Of a DNA stretch of 64,000 bases, positions 17,559 to 25,435 are shown in pieces. The stretch covers positions 1,240,001 to 1,304,000 of the forward strand of contig LM997412.1 of assembly GCA_000952975.1 (NCBI GenBank). The letters run 5' to 3'. The notes under the pieces were generated by a model. It did no database searches. It had not been told where the DNA came from and was given only the letters and a program-made list of their open reading frames with translations. Each line of letters starts with the position of its first letter. Position 1 is the stretch's first letter. Both the position numbers and the translations under genes were made by a program. This DNA is from Peptoniphilus sp. ING2-D1G. Lineage in GTDB: Bacteria; Bacillota; Clostridia; Tissierellales; Peptoniphilaceae.

Positions 17559-17602
17559 AAAAAAAATCAGCTCTACCCCTTCAGGTTTTAGCTGATTTTT
17601 TA
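17559..17602. terminator. terminator-like hairpin not adjacent to an obvious gene end
   Basis: Stem AAAAATCAGCT / AGCTGATTTTT with flanking A/T runs. The ferredoxin already has its own terminator about 150 bp upstream and the activase gene has not yet started, so this hairpin has no evident owner. A short transcript between 17603 and 17750 is possible but I find no convincing promoter or ORF for it. Confidence 0.6.
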
Positions 17603-17751
17603 ATCTTTAAATTTGCTTATTAAAAGATGCCTTATATTTTTATAGCATTTATATAAAGTCTATGAATGATAAAATAGATTTGTATTATCTTGATTTTAAC
17701 ATATTCACAAGTTTAAAAATCACACTTTGGAATAACTTGTTTTTTTCTAAC

Positions 17752-17779
17752 AAAAAAAGATGGACAAAAGTCCATCTTT
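17752..17779 (-). terminator. terminator of the ferredoxin gene
   Basis: On the minus strand AAAGATGGAC / GTCCATCTTT forms a stem followed by seven Ts directly after the ferredoxin stop codon. Confidence 0.88.
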
Positions 17780-17780
17780 C

Positions 17781-17951
17781 TCAGTCTTCCGGGTTCGGTG
17801 CTCCCACCGGGCAAACATCTGCGCATGATCCGCAATCTATACAAGCGTTAGAATCTATAACGTAGATATCTCCTTCTTCTATACATCCCACCGGGCATTC
17901 GGGTAGACATGCTCCGCAAGCTATACAGCTGTCATTAATTACATATGCCAT
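17781..17951 (-). CDS. 2[4Fe-4S] ferredoxin (56 residues)
   Basis: A 56-residue clostridial-type ferredoxin, MAYVINDSCIACGACLPECP..., with two complete C-x2-C-x2-C-x3-C-P motifs: Cys9/12/15/19 and Cys37/40/43/47, plus an extra Cys23. It should carry two [4Fe-4S] clusters and act as a low-potential one-electron carrier in the cytoplasm. AAGGAG lies 9 bases before the ATG and a strong terminator follows, so it is a monocistronic gene. It is easily missed because of its size. Its neighbour, the dehydratase activase, needs a low-potential donor, but ferredoxins serve many partners. Confidence 0.95.
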   Translation of the reverse strand: MAYVINDSCIACGACLPECPVGCIEEGDIYVIDSNACIDCGSCADVCPVGAPNPED

Positions 17952-18057
17952 TCTTTAACACTCCTTAGTTTTTATTAATATAAGTAATCAAAATAAATAT
18001 ATTTTGTTTTATTATTTTATCACAATTCTATAATTTTTCCAAATAGTATATGCATTA

Positions 18058-18084
18058 AAAAAACGCAGTTACCTGCGCTTTTTT
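18058..18084 (-). terminator. terminator of the rpsF-ssb-rpsR operon
   Basis: GCGCAGGTAACTGCG-type hairpin followed by a T-run on the minus strand, immediately after the rpsR stop codon. Confidence 0.88.
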
Positions 18085-18085
18085 A

Positions 18086-18310
18086 TCAGTCAGCACTATA
18101 GGGCAACAACGCTACTTGTCTTGCTCTTTTAATCGCTACTGTTATTTGTCTTTGGTGTTTTGCGTTAAGTCCGGTTATTCTTCTTGGGAGAATCTTGCCC
18201 TTATCGCTGATGTAGTTCTTTAACATAGCTACATCTTTGTAGTCAATTTTTTTTGTTTTATCCTTTTCAAAGGGATCGACCTTTTTTCTCGGTCTAAATC
18301 TTCTTTGCAT
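18086..18310 (-). CDS. rpsR: 30S ribosomal protein S18
   Basis: A 74-residue S18 with the family core [20 protein letters not shown] followed by [13 protein letters not shown] and the basic C-terminal helix ending LLPYSAD. It binds 16S rRNA in the small-subunit platform as a heterodimer with S6. It is the last gene of the conserved rpsF-ssb-rpsR operon. The N terminus [19 protein letters not shown] lacks the zinc-type cysteines seen in some S18 paralogues. Confidence 0.97.
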   Translation of the reverse strand: MQRRFRPRKKVDPFEKDKTKKIDYKDVAMLKNYISDKGKILPRRITGLNAKHQRQITVAIKRARQVALLPYSAD

Positions 18311-18324
18311 ATGTTCTAACCTCC

Positions 18325-18813
18325 TTAAAAGGGTATATCGTCATTATCAATGGGGAAAAATCCTTCATCTCCCATATTGTCTTGACTGTTGAAATCATTG
18401 GAATAAGCACTGTTAACAGGTTGTGAAAAGCCTTGGTTGCTTTGCGGTCTTCTCATTTGATTTTGAGTTTGTCCGCTATTTGCCGATTCAATAAAATCGA
18501 TGGAATCTGCAATTACATCCGTAGTATAAACCGTTTGACCGTCTTTTTCATAGCTGCCCGTTTGAATTCTACCTGTAATACCTATTCTATTGCCTTTTTT
18601 AAAATAGTTGGCAATGAGTTCCGCCGTTTGTCTCCAAGCTGTACAGTTTATAAAATCAGCGGTAGGTTGATTAGCCGCTTCCGCTTCTCTTTTTCTTTCC
18701 TTTGACATTCTTCTGTCAACAGCTACATTAAATCTGACAACAGCAGTTCCGCTTTGAGTATATCTGAGCTCCGGATCTCTTGTAAGTCTGCCTATCAATG
18801 TTACATTATTCAT
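18325..18813 (-). CDS. ssb: single-stranded DNA-binding protein
   Basis: A ~162-residue SSB with an N-terminal OB fold ([39 protein letters not shown]) and a glutamine/asparagine-rich linker ending in the acidic tip DNDDIPF that recruits partner proteins. It coats single-stranded DNA in replication and repair as a tetramer. The start is ATG 18813, behind AGGTG; a longer frame to 18834 would overlap the end of rpsF and add residues foreign to SSB. Between S6 and S18 genes, as in most Firmicutes. Confidence 0.96.
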   Translation of the reverse strand: MNNVTLIGRLTRDPELRYTQSGTAVVRFNVAVDRRMSKERKREAEAANQPTADFINCTAWRQTAELIANYFKKGNRIGITGRIQTGSYEKDGQTVYTTDVIADSIDFIESANSGQTQNQMRRPQSNQGFSQPVNSAYSNDFNSQDNMGDEGFFPIDNDDIPF

Positions 18814-18823
18814 ATATTTACAC

Positions 18824-19108
18824 CTACTTATCAAGTCTTACGACCATGTGTCTCATCACTGAATCGAGAATTTTTGAAACTCTGTCGAATTCTTCAACAG
18901 TTTCTTTATCAGCTTCAAATTCCACTAAATAATAAAAAGCTTCCTTGAAATATTCTATTTCATAAGCTAATTTTTTCATTCCCCATTCGTCAACTTTCGT
19001 AACTTTTCCTCCGTCTTCAAGGATTTTTTTAAGTCTTTCAAAATTAGCAGTTCTTTTTTCCTCATCTACATTAGGATAGAACATAATTATTACTTCATAT
19101 TTATTCAT
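18824..19108 (-). CDS. rpsF: 30S ribosomal protein S6
   Basis: A 94-residue S6, starting MNKYEVIIMFYPNVDEE, with the ferredoxin-like fold motifs VDEWGMKKLAYEI and F-Y-Y-L-V-E-F-E. It is a primary partner of S18 in the small-subunit platform. ATG 19108 sits 6 bases after GGGAGGTG; a GTG at 19117 overlaps that ribosome site and is rejected. First gene of the rpsF-ssb-rpsR operon and preceded by a probable autoregulatory leader. Confidence 0.97.
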   Translation of the reverse strand: MNKYEVIIMFYPNVDEEKRTANFERLKKILEDGGKVTKVDEWGMKKLAYEIEYFKEAFYYLVEFEADKETVEEFDRVSKILDSVMRHMVVRLDK

Positions 19109-19119
19109 TCCATTCACCT

Positions 19120-19170
19120 CCCTATGGACTTACGGCTTATTATTAAAAATAAGCAGAGTCGGCTTTTATC
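19120..19170 (-). ncRNA. probable S6:S18 ribosomal protein leader
   Basis: In the rpsF leader, minus strand, GACT-CT-GCTTAT pairs with ATAAGC-CGTA-AGTC (19127-19160), forming a two-part stem whose 3' side carries GCCG at the internal bulge. A stem with a bulged CCG mimicking the 16S rRNA site is the hallmark of the known S6:S18-binding leader in many bacteria. The match is by eye only; a covariance search would decide it. Confidence 0.6.
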
Positions 19171-19268
19171 TGTAGCATTATATATTATTTAAACTTTCAA
19201 GTCAATAATTTACGATTAATTGATATATATTTTTAAAGGAACAACCATACATAAAAATCCGAAAATCA

Positions 19269-20522
19269 TTATCCTATTCTTTCTATTAAAGCTCCAAGGC
19301 TTTTGAATTTTTTTTCAATATCTTCATAGCCTCTATCTATGTGAAAAATATCAGAAATTTCCGTTTCTCCTTCTGCAATTATGCCTGCGAGTATGAGCGC
19401 CGCCCCGGCCCTTAAGTCCGTCGCCTTAACCTTTGCTCCTTTAAGAGGTTTGCCTCCCTGTATAACAGCTTTTCTATCCTTTACAAAAATATCCGCACTC
19501 ATTTTCTGAAGTTCTGCAACATGCATGAACCTATTTTCAAAAACTGTCTCTATTGCTGTGTTTTCTCCGGGAAGTGTCGTCATAAATGACAAAAATTGCG
19601 CTTGCATATCTGTCGGAAATCCGGGATAAGGAAGTGTCTTAATATTAATTGGTGAAGTTTTACCATTTCCGATTACTCTTATTTCATCATCTGACTCCTC
19701 GACTTTTATTCCGGCTTCTATGAGTTTTGCGATCACAGGTTTCATATGAGAAGATATTACGTTTTTAACCACTACATCTCCTCTGCTGATTGCCCCCGCC
19801 ACCATAAAAGTACCCGCTTCAATTCTGTCGGGAATTATCTGGTGAGTACAGCCCTTGAGTTCCTTTACTCCTTTTATACTTATTGTGGATGTGCCGGCTC
19901 CTGAAACCCTTGCGCCCATTTTTCTCAAAAAGTTTGCAAGATCGACTATTTCAGGCTCCTTCGCGGCATTTTCTATTATTGTTTCTCCTTCTGCTAAGGT
20001 CGCGGCCATTATTATATTTTCCGTAGCTCCCACCGATGGAAAATCCAGATAAATTGCAGTTCCCTTAAGATTATCACAACTTGCACTGATTTCATCTTCT
20101 TCGTATATTATTTCCGCTCCCAGAGCTTCAAAGCCCTTCAAATGAAGGTCTATGGGACGAGAACCTATGTTGCATCCTCCGGGCAAACTGTTCTTTGTTT
20201 TACCGAGTCTTGCTAAAAGCGGACCCATCACCAAAAAAGATGCTCTCATTTTGTTCATGAGTTCATAATCGGTTTCATAACTATTTAAGCTCTTTGAGTT
20301 TATTTCCACTTTATTTTTATCTATCTTTTTTACGCTGCATCCTAATTTTTCAAGGACCTCTATCATTATTTCAACATCTTTTAAGTTCGGCACATCTTCC
20401 AATACTATATCTTCAGTACCGAGTATTGATGCGGCAAGAATAGGAAGCGCAGCATTTTTAGATCCGCTTATTCTGACGGAACCTTTCAATGCCGGGCTCT
20501 TTTTAACGATAATCTTTTCCAA
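19269..20522 (-). CDS. murA: UDP-N-acetylglucosamine 1-carboxyvinyltransferase
   Basis: A 417-residue MurA catalysing transfer of enolpyruvate from PEP to UDP-GlcNAc, the first committed step of peptidoglycan synthesis in the cytoplasm. N-terminal SGSKNAALPILAASIL and the active-site loop LPGGCNIGSRPIDLHLKG are present. The loop cysteine, which fosfomycin alkylates, is retained, so no intrinsic resistance is predicted from that residue. The usual Ala-Ile-Gly-Ala-Arg-Pro is Asn-Ile-Gly-Ser-Arg-Pro here. A second paralogue, common in Firmicutes, is not in the window. Monocistronic; a GGAGGAATATTTT-type site precedes the ATG. Confidence 0.95.
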   Translation of the reverse strand: MEKIIVKKSPALKGSVRISGSKNAALPILAASILGTEDIVLEDVPNLKDVEIMIEVLEKLGCSVKKIDKNKVEINSKSLNSYETDYELMNKMRASFLVMGPLLARLGKTKNSLPGGCNIGSRPIDLHLKGFEALGAEIIYEEDEISASCDNLKGTAIYLDFPSVGATENIIMAATLAEGETIIENAAKEPEIVDLANFLRKMGARVSGAGTSTISIKGVKELKGCTHQIIPDRIEAGTFMVAGAISRGDVVVKNVISSHMKPVIAKLIEAGIKVEESDDEIRVIGNGKTSPINIKTLPYPGFPTDMQAQFLSFMTTLPGENTAIETVFENRFMHVAELQKMSADIFVKDRKAVIQGGKPLKGAKVKATDLRAGAALILAGIIAEGETEISDIFHIDRGYEDIEKKFKSLGALIERIG

Positions 20523-20588
20523 AATATTCCTCCGTATATTATTTACTTAAATTATATCATATAATTTTGCTATTTAACTTATTTTACC

Positions 20589-23500
20589 CTATTCATTGGA
20601 CTTTAAAGCCTCTATCATATTTATGCGTTTGAGCTTGTTGTGGAAAATAATCATCAACGCAAAACTCAGTCCTATTGTTATAAAGGCTGCAGTCAAGTAA
20701 CTCCTTGCTTTTAACACCAGATTGAACATCATGTCATTGGGCTCAACTGCTCTTAATACTCCATAGTGCAATAATTTACCCACAAAAGTCCCTATGAAAA
20801 TCCCCATCAAAGTCAACACTAAGGTCTCTCTGTAAATATATGCCGTGGTTTCCTTAGGATAGAATCCCAGCACTTTTATTGTGGATATTTCCCTTATTCT
20901 CTCTTCTATATTTATGTTTGTAAGGTTGTATAGAACAATTATCGCCAATAAACTCGATGCAATTATGATTACCCCCTCAACTTTGGAAATAGAGTACATG
21001 AATTTATTCATCGTATCTTCTATTATCGCTAAATCAAATGAAGATAGTACGGATTTATACCCTGAAAATTCAGACAAAGTCTCTTCCGTTTCCTCTTCAT
21101 TTAAATCGGGAAGCTTTATTAAATCAGTGTTCGGCTCAAAACTTTTTCCAAAGAGCTTTTCATAATAATCTCTGCCCATGAAGATATAGTGTCCGAAGTA
21201 CATTTCAGCAATACCTTGCACCTCCACCTTGTGAATGTCACCTTCTATGTCTATAATCTCAAGGGAATCTCCCTCTTTAACATCCTTTAGTCTTGCTATT
21301 TTCTCAGTTATTATTACACCTCTGTCGGGCAAATTCAATTTCTCCTGAGTTCTTCTGTCTCTGAGGTTAAAATAATCCCTGAGTTCTTCTTCCTCTTCGG
21401 GAACTAAGAGTTGCAAATTTTGATCCTTACCTGTGTATTCTACGTTGAAATTTTCTTGATAGATTTTTATATATTCTATATTTCTTCCATTTATGTCTTT
21501 TCTGTATTTTTCATAGGAATCTTTGTCGATTTCTCTGTCATAAGATATGGAGGCATCATATTTTTGAATATCTTTAAATTGTACCAGTTCAATTCCATTT
21601 ATGGAATTTTTAATTCCGAATCCAAGGACCAGCAGAGCCATACATCCCATTATTCCTATTATGGTCATTACCATTCTGCCCTTGTATCTTAAAATATTTC
21701 TGGCCGTTACCTTATGCAAAAAGCTGAGTCTTGACCAAACAGGTTTTATCCTTTCAAGGAATATTCTCGTGCCGCCCTTTGGAGCCTTTACTCTTAAAAG
21801 ATTTGCAGCATTGTCTTTTAGGATTTCATATACGGAAAATATGGCGGCTAATGCCGTGAACATTATCCCTACCAGTACTGCAAGCAGCATTCTCACGGGG
21901 AAAAAACTGAAGTTTAAATTACCTTCAAATATTGAAGCCGTAAAGTAAGCGTTGGCTATTACAGTTGGAAGTATATAGGATCCCGATACAACTCCGATTA
22001 TACCCCCAATTAAGGATGCCAGTGCTCCGTATGTGAAAAACTTATTAGCGATTTCACTATTGGTAAATCCAAGAGCTTTGTAAGTTCCGATTATGGTTCT
22101 TTGTTCATCGACCATCCTTTTCATGGTGATAAAACTCACAAGGAGAGCTATCAAAAAGAAAAATACCGGGAATATCAAAGACAGCATATCCATCCTTTTT
22201 GAGAAGTCAAAATAGTCATTAAGCCCTTGATTTAAAGTTCTGGGGGTAATGGAATAAACGGGTTGTTTTAAAATCCTCATTATTCTTCTTGCATCGGCAA
22301 GTTGTTCTTCCCCTTCAGCGATTTTTTCCTGTGCATCCTTTGATTTATCTGCAAATTCAGCTTCTCCCTCTCTTAAATCTTCTTCTCCTTTGAATAAATC
22401 CCTGCTCGCTTCAGCAAGTTTATCTTCCGCTTTGCCGAGTTCTTCATTTAAGGTTTTTTCGGATTCTTCCAGAAATTCTTTACCAAGTTCGTACTTTCCC
22501 TTTCCTACTTCAAGTTCTTCCTTGCCTTTCATATAGTCTTCATAGCCTGAAGAGTACTCTTTTTCACCGTCTTCGTACTCTGCCCTTCCATCTGTTAATT
22601 CCTGTTTTGCATCATCAAGTTTTTTTCTTGCATCTTCAAGTTCCTGAAGTCCCTTTTCATATTCCGCTTTTCCGTCGGAGAGCTTCCTTTCGTTTTCAAT
22701 GAGTTTTTGCTCTCCTTCTATGGATTTTTTCATTCCTTCTTCATATTGTTCCGTGCCTTGTTTTAACTGTTCCTTTGCCGCATCAATCTTAGCTTGTCCG
22801 ACAATTAAATCTTGAGAAGATTCTCTTATGCTCTTTATGCCGGCCTTCGCCTCTTTGAGTTTTTGTTTATATACAGATATTTTCGTCGCATCGTTAAGTT
22901 CTTCCGGAAGCTTTGCGATCATGGCATCCATGCTGGCCTTTTGTGTCTGTGCCTGTGCAAGACCTGTCTGTGCCTGTGCAAGCTGAGTCTCAAGCTCTGT
23001 TTGTTGAGTTTTGAGAGTTTCTAATTGAGCAGTTAGGGCCTGCCTTTGTTCATCAGGTAGAGCCGGATCTAAAAGAGCAGCTTCAATTTGTGCAATACCT
23101 GCTTCCACCTGTTGCTGTCCCGCTTCAATTTGTGCAATACCTGATTGTGCCTCATCTATTTTACTTTCCAGCAATTGATAATTGGAAAAAAGTTCTTCAG
23201 CTTGATCAATTTGTGATAAAAGAGAATCTACTTCTGCTTCCACTTCGTTCAAATCCGCTCCGGATTTTCCTATGCCCGCTGCGATTTCTTCTATCCCCTC
23301 ATCAATCTTTTTTTGCCCTTCTACAATTTTTTTCTCATTTTCGGCAATCTCCTGCCTACCCTCATCAAGTTTCTGTTTTGCTTCGGCAAGCTCAATCTTC
23401 CCCTTTTCTAATTCCGCTCTACCCTCAATCAGCTGCTTCTCGCCTTCTTCCAATTGAGTTTTACTGGTCTCCAATTTACCCTTGCCTTCTGCATATTCCC

Positions 23501-24611
23501 TTTCGCCATCGGAATATTCTCTTTCGCCGTCTTCAAGTTCCTTTTTTGCATCATCCAATTCTTTTCTTCCGTCTTGAAGCTCTTTATATCCGTCTGCAAG
23601 TTCTTTTTCCGCTTCCTTTATATCGGCTTCAGATTTATATAATTCGTCCTTTTTTTCCTGTAATTTTTCTTTACTCTCACCCGATTGCTTATCATAGTCA
23701 CGCTTTCCCTTGGCATATTCTTCTCTGCCCTCTGCCAGTTTTTCTCTTGCATCTACAAGCTCTTCTTCACCTTCGGCCAAAGAATCTTTGGCATCTTTTA
23801 TTTTGTCTTCTCCTTCTGTTATGTCCCCTTGAATATCATCTTGAAGTTCTAATAGTCTAAGAGCGGGAATATGCTTGAAATCCAAGTCCAAAGCTTTTTT
23901 ATGCTCATCAAGAAGCGTTATGTATTCAGCAGAGGAAGTCTTCAGTCCTTCGGTGTCTTTGTAGGCTATTCTCACCATGGTGGGATCAATGTTAAAATTG
24001 GACGCACTTATATAAGCCCATCCCTTTATTTCTCCTAAACCTCTCAAGGACTGACCTCTTATTTCTCCCATGGAATTTTGTACACTGTCGAAAAATCCCA
24101 CAACTTTGTATGTGTAATTTGAAAGATGACTTTCTTCATCTTTATTATCGCTGAATTTATTTATTTCTTTATTAAAATCAATCTTATCGCCTATTTTATA
24201 TCCTCTGTCCCTCAATATTTCATCTAAAATTATTTCATCAGAGGACTCGGGGATTTTTCCTTCCGTGATGATGGGCATGTTGATTTTATAAGGCATATTC
24301 ATTACTTTGAGGAGCAAAACGGAATCCTTCACCAATAGCTCTGTATCATATCCGTATTCAAGCTCTTTGATTCCCTCTTGGGATTCTATGATACTAATGT
24401 CTCTTTCATCAAACCCGATGGTGGTATTTATCAATATATCTTCATAATTTTGAGATTTTATTTCCCTTTCCAAGGTATCTCGCATAATTTGACCGGTGGT
24501 AATCAGCCCTATAAAGACAAAAACTCCAAGCCCTACAATAAGCAATATGGATATGAACCTGGAAATAGATCTTTTGATTTCTCTAAAGGTATCTTTGTTA
24601 ATCAAATTCAA
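20589..24611 (-). CDS. FtsX/MacB-type ABC transporter permease with a very long periplasm-side coiled coil
   Basis: This 1340-residue permease has an N-terminal membrane helix (~18-38), an extracellular domain, and a coiled coil from ~257 to 775 built of repeated units like L-x-D/E-G-x-x-E-Y/L. Three helices (~800-930) and a second FtsX-like block (~985-1340) with four more helices follow. This is the architecture of large Firmicute FtsX-like permeases, which do not transport small solutes but use ATP hydrolysis to move or signal to extracytoplasmic partners. A Gln/Ala-rich segment (~455-565) in the coiled coil differs in composition from the flanking Glu/Lys repeats. It forms an operon with the upstream ATPase, 9 bp away. 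Function unknown. Confidence 0.85.
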   Translation of the reverse strand: MNLINKDTFREIKRSISRFISILLIVGLGVFVFIGLITTGQIMRDTLEREIKSQNYEDILINTTIGFDERDISIIESQEGIKELEYGYDTELLVKDSVLLLKVMNMPYKINMPIITEGKIPESSDEIILDEILRDRGYKIGDKIDFNKEINKFSDNKDEESHLSNYTYKVVGFFDSVQNSMGEIRGQSLRGLGEIKGWAYISASNFNIDPTMVRIAYKDTEGLKTSSAEYITLLDEHKKALDLDFKHIPALRLLELQDDIQGDITEGEDKIKDAKDSLAEGEEELVDAREKLAEGREEYAKGKRDYDKQSGESKEKLQEKKDELYKSEADIKEAEKELADGYKELQDGRKELDDAKKELEDGEREYSDGEREYAEGKGKLETSKTQLEEGEKQLIEGRAELEKGKIELAEAKQKLDEGRQEIAENEKKIVEGQKKIDEGIEEIAAGIGKSGADLNEVEAEVDSLLSQIDQAEELFSNYQLLESKIDEAQSGIAQIEAGQQQVEAGIAQIEAALLDPALPDEQRQALTAQLETLKTQQTELETQLAQAQTGLAQAQTQKASMDAMIAKLPEELNDATKISVYKQKLKEAKAGIKSIRESSQDLIVGQAKIDAAKEQLKQGTEQYEEGMKKSIEGEQKLIENERKLSDGKAEYEKGLQELEDARKKLDDAKQELTDGRAEYEDGEKEYSSGYEDYMKGKEELEVGKGKYELGKEFLEESEKTLNEELGKAEDKLAEASRDLFKGEEDLREGEAEFADKSKDAQEKIAEGEEQLADARRIMRILKQPVYSITPRTLNQGLNDYFDFSKRMDMLSLIFPVFFFLIALLVSFITMKRMVDEQRTIIGTYKALGFTNSEIANKFFTYGALASLIGGIIGVVSGSYILPTVIANAYFTASIFEGNLNFSFFPVRMLLAVLVGIMFTALAAIFSVYEILKDNAANLLRVKAPKGGTRIFLERIKPVWSRLSFLHKVTARNILRYKGRMVMTIIGIMGCMALLVLGFGIKNSINGIELVQFKDIQKYDASISYDREIDKDSYEKYRKDINGRNIEYIKIYQENFNVEYTGKDQNLQLLVPEEEEELRDYFNLRDRRTQEKLNLPDRGVIITEKIARLKDVKEGDSLEIIDIEGDIHKVEVQGIAEMYFGHYIFMGRDYYEKLFGKSFEPNTDLIKLPDLNEEETEETLSEFSGYKSVLSSFDLAIIEDTMNKFMYSISKVEGVIIIASSLLAIIVLYNLTNINIEERIREISTIKVLGFYPKETTAYIYRETLVLTLMGIFIGTFVGKLLHYGVLRAVEPNDMMFNLVLKARSYLTAAFITIGLSFALMIIFHNKLKRINMIEALKSNE

Positions 24612-24620
24612 AACCTTCGC

Positions 24621-25322
24621 CTACCATTCTATTTCTTCAATTTCTTTAGGTTCCTTGTTAATTTCTATGTTTCTTACCTTTGCATCGGCAATCTCTATAA
24701 CTCTGTCTGCAATGGGAGCTACTGCATTGTTATGTGTTATTACAAGCACTGTGGTTCCGAAGTTTTTGCTTAAATTTTTAAGTATCTTAAAAACCTGTCT
24801 GCCCGTATTGTAGTCCAATGCACCCGTCGGCTCGTCACATAGAAGAAGCTTCGGATTTTTGGCTATAGCCCTTGCAATTGCAACTCTCTGTTGTTCCCCT
24901 CCCGATAATTGTGATGGAAAATTGTTGAGTCTATGTCCCAGTCCCACCGATTCCAAAACTTCTTTGGAGTTCTTTGCATCCTTTACGATTTGTGCGGCCA
25001 ATTCCACATTTTCCAATGCGGTTAAATTCGGTATCAGGTTGTAAAACTGAAATACAAATCCCATATCGTATCTTCTATAGGTGGTCAATTGCCTTTCATT
25101 CATTGTTGAGATGTCTTTGCCATCTACGATTATCTCGCCTGATGTGGGGGAATCCATTCCCCCTAAAATATTTAAAATCGTGGACTTTCCGGCACCTGAG
25201 GGACCTATTATAAAGGCAAATTCACCCTCTTGCACATTGAAGCTTATATTGTCGTTGGCTATAACTACAGCTTCGCCCTTTCCGTACTTCTTGTATAAAT
25301 TTTTTATTTCAATAAATGACAT
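24621..25322 (-). CDS. ABC transporter ATP-binding protein (MacB/LolD-like)
   Basis: A 233-residue ABC ATPase with Walker [10 protein letters not shown], signature [14 protein letters not shown], Walker [13 protein letters not shown] and an H-loop (VITHNN). It energises the coiled-coil permease encoded immediately downstream, and both belong to the MacB/FtsE-like class of mechanotransmitting systems. ATG 25322 follows AAGGTG by 6 bases; upstream ATG 25328 and GTG 25331 crowd or overlap that site. Confidence 0.93.
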   Translation of the reverse strand: MSFIEIKNLYKKYGKGEAVVIANDNISFNVQEGEFAFIIGPSGAGKSTILNILGGMDSPTSGEIIVDGKDISTMNERQLTTYRRYDMGFVFQFYNLIPNLTALENVELAAQIVKDAKNSKEVLESVGLGHRLNNFPSQLSGGEQQRVAIARAIAKNPKLLLCDEPTGALDYNTGRQVFKILKNLSKNFGTTVLVITHNNAVAPIADRVIEIADAKVRNIEINKEPKEIEEIEW

Positions 25323-25391
25323 ATTCATCACCTTACCAATGTTAACTAATTATACCATATTTTATTAGTGTTGATATTTCCTATTTTACAC

Positions 25392-25424
25392 AAAAAAAGA
25401 GAGATACAAATGTATCTCCCTTTG
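25392..25424 (-). terminator. terminator of the SLH metallopeptidase gene
   Basis: Minus strand GGGAGATACATTTGTATCTCTC hairpin and a run of seven Ts, shortly after the stop codon. Confidence 0.88.
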
Positions 25425-25435
25425 AAAAAGTCTTT

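Noticed and set aside
22812-23860. Long plus-strand ORFs opposite the permease coiled coil
   Set aside because: They mirror the repetitive Glu/Lys heptads in antisense, have odd Phe/Leu/Ser/His-rich compositions, no ribosome sites, and the minus-strand gene is continuous.
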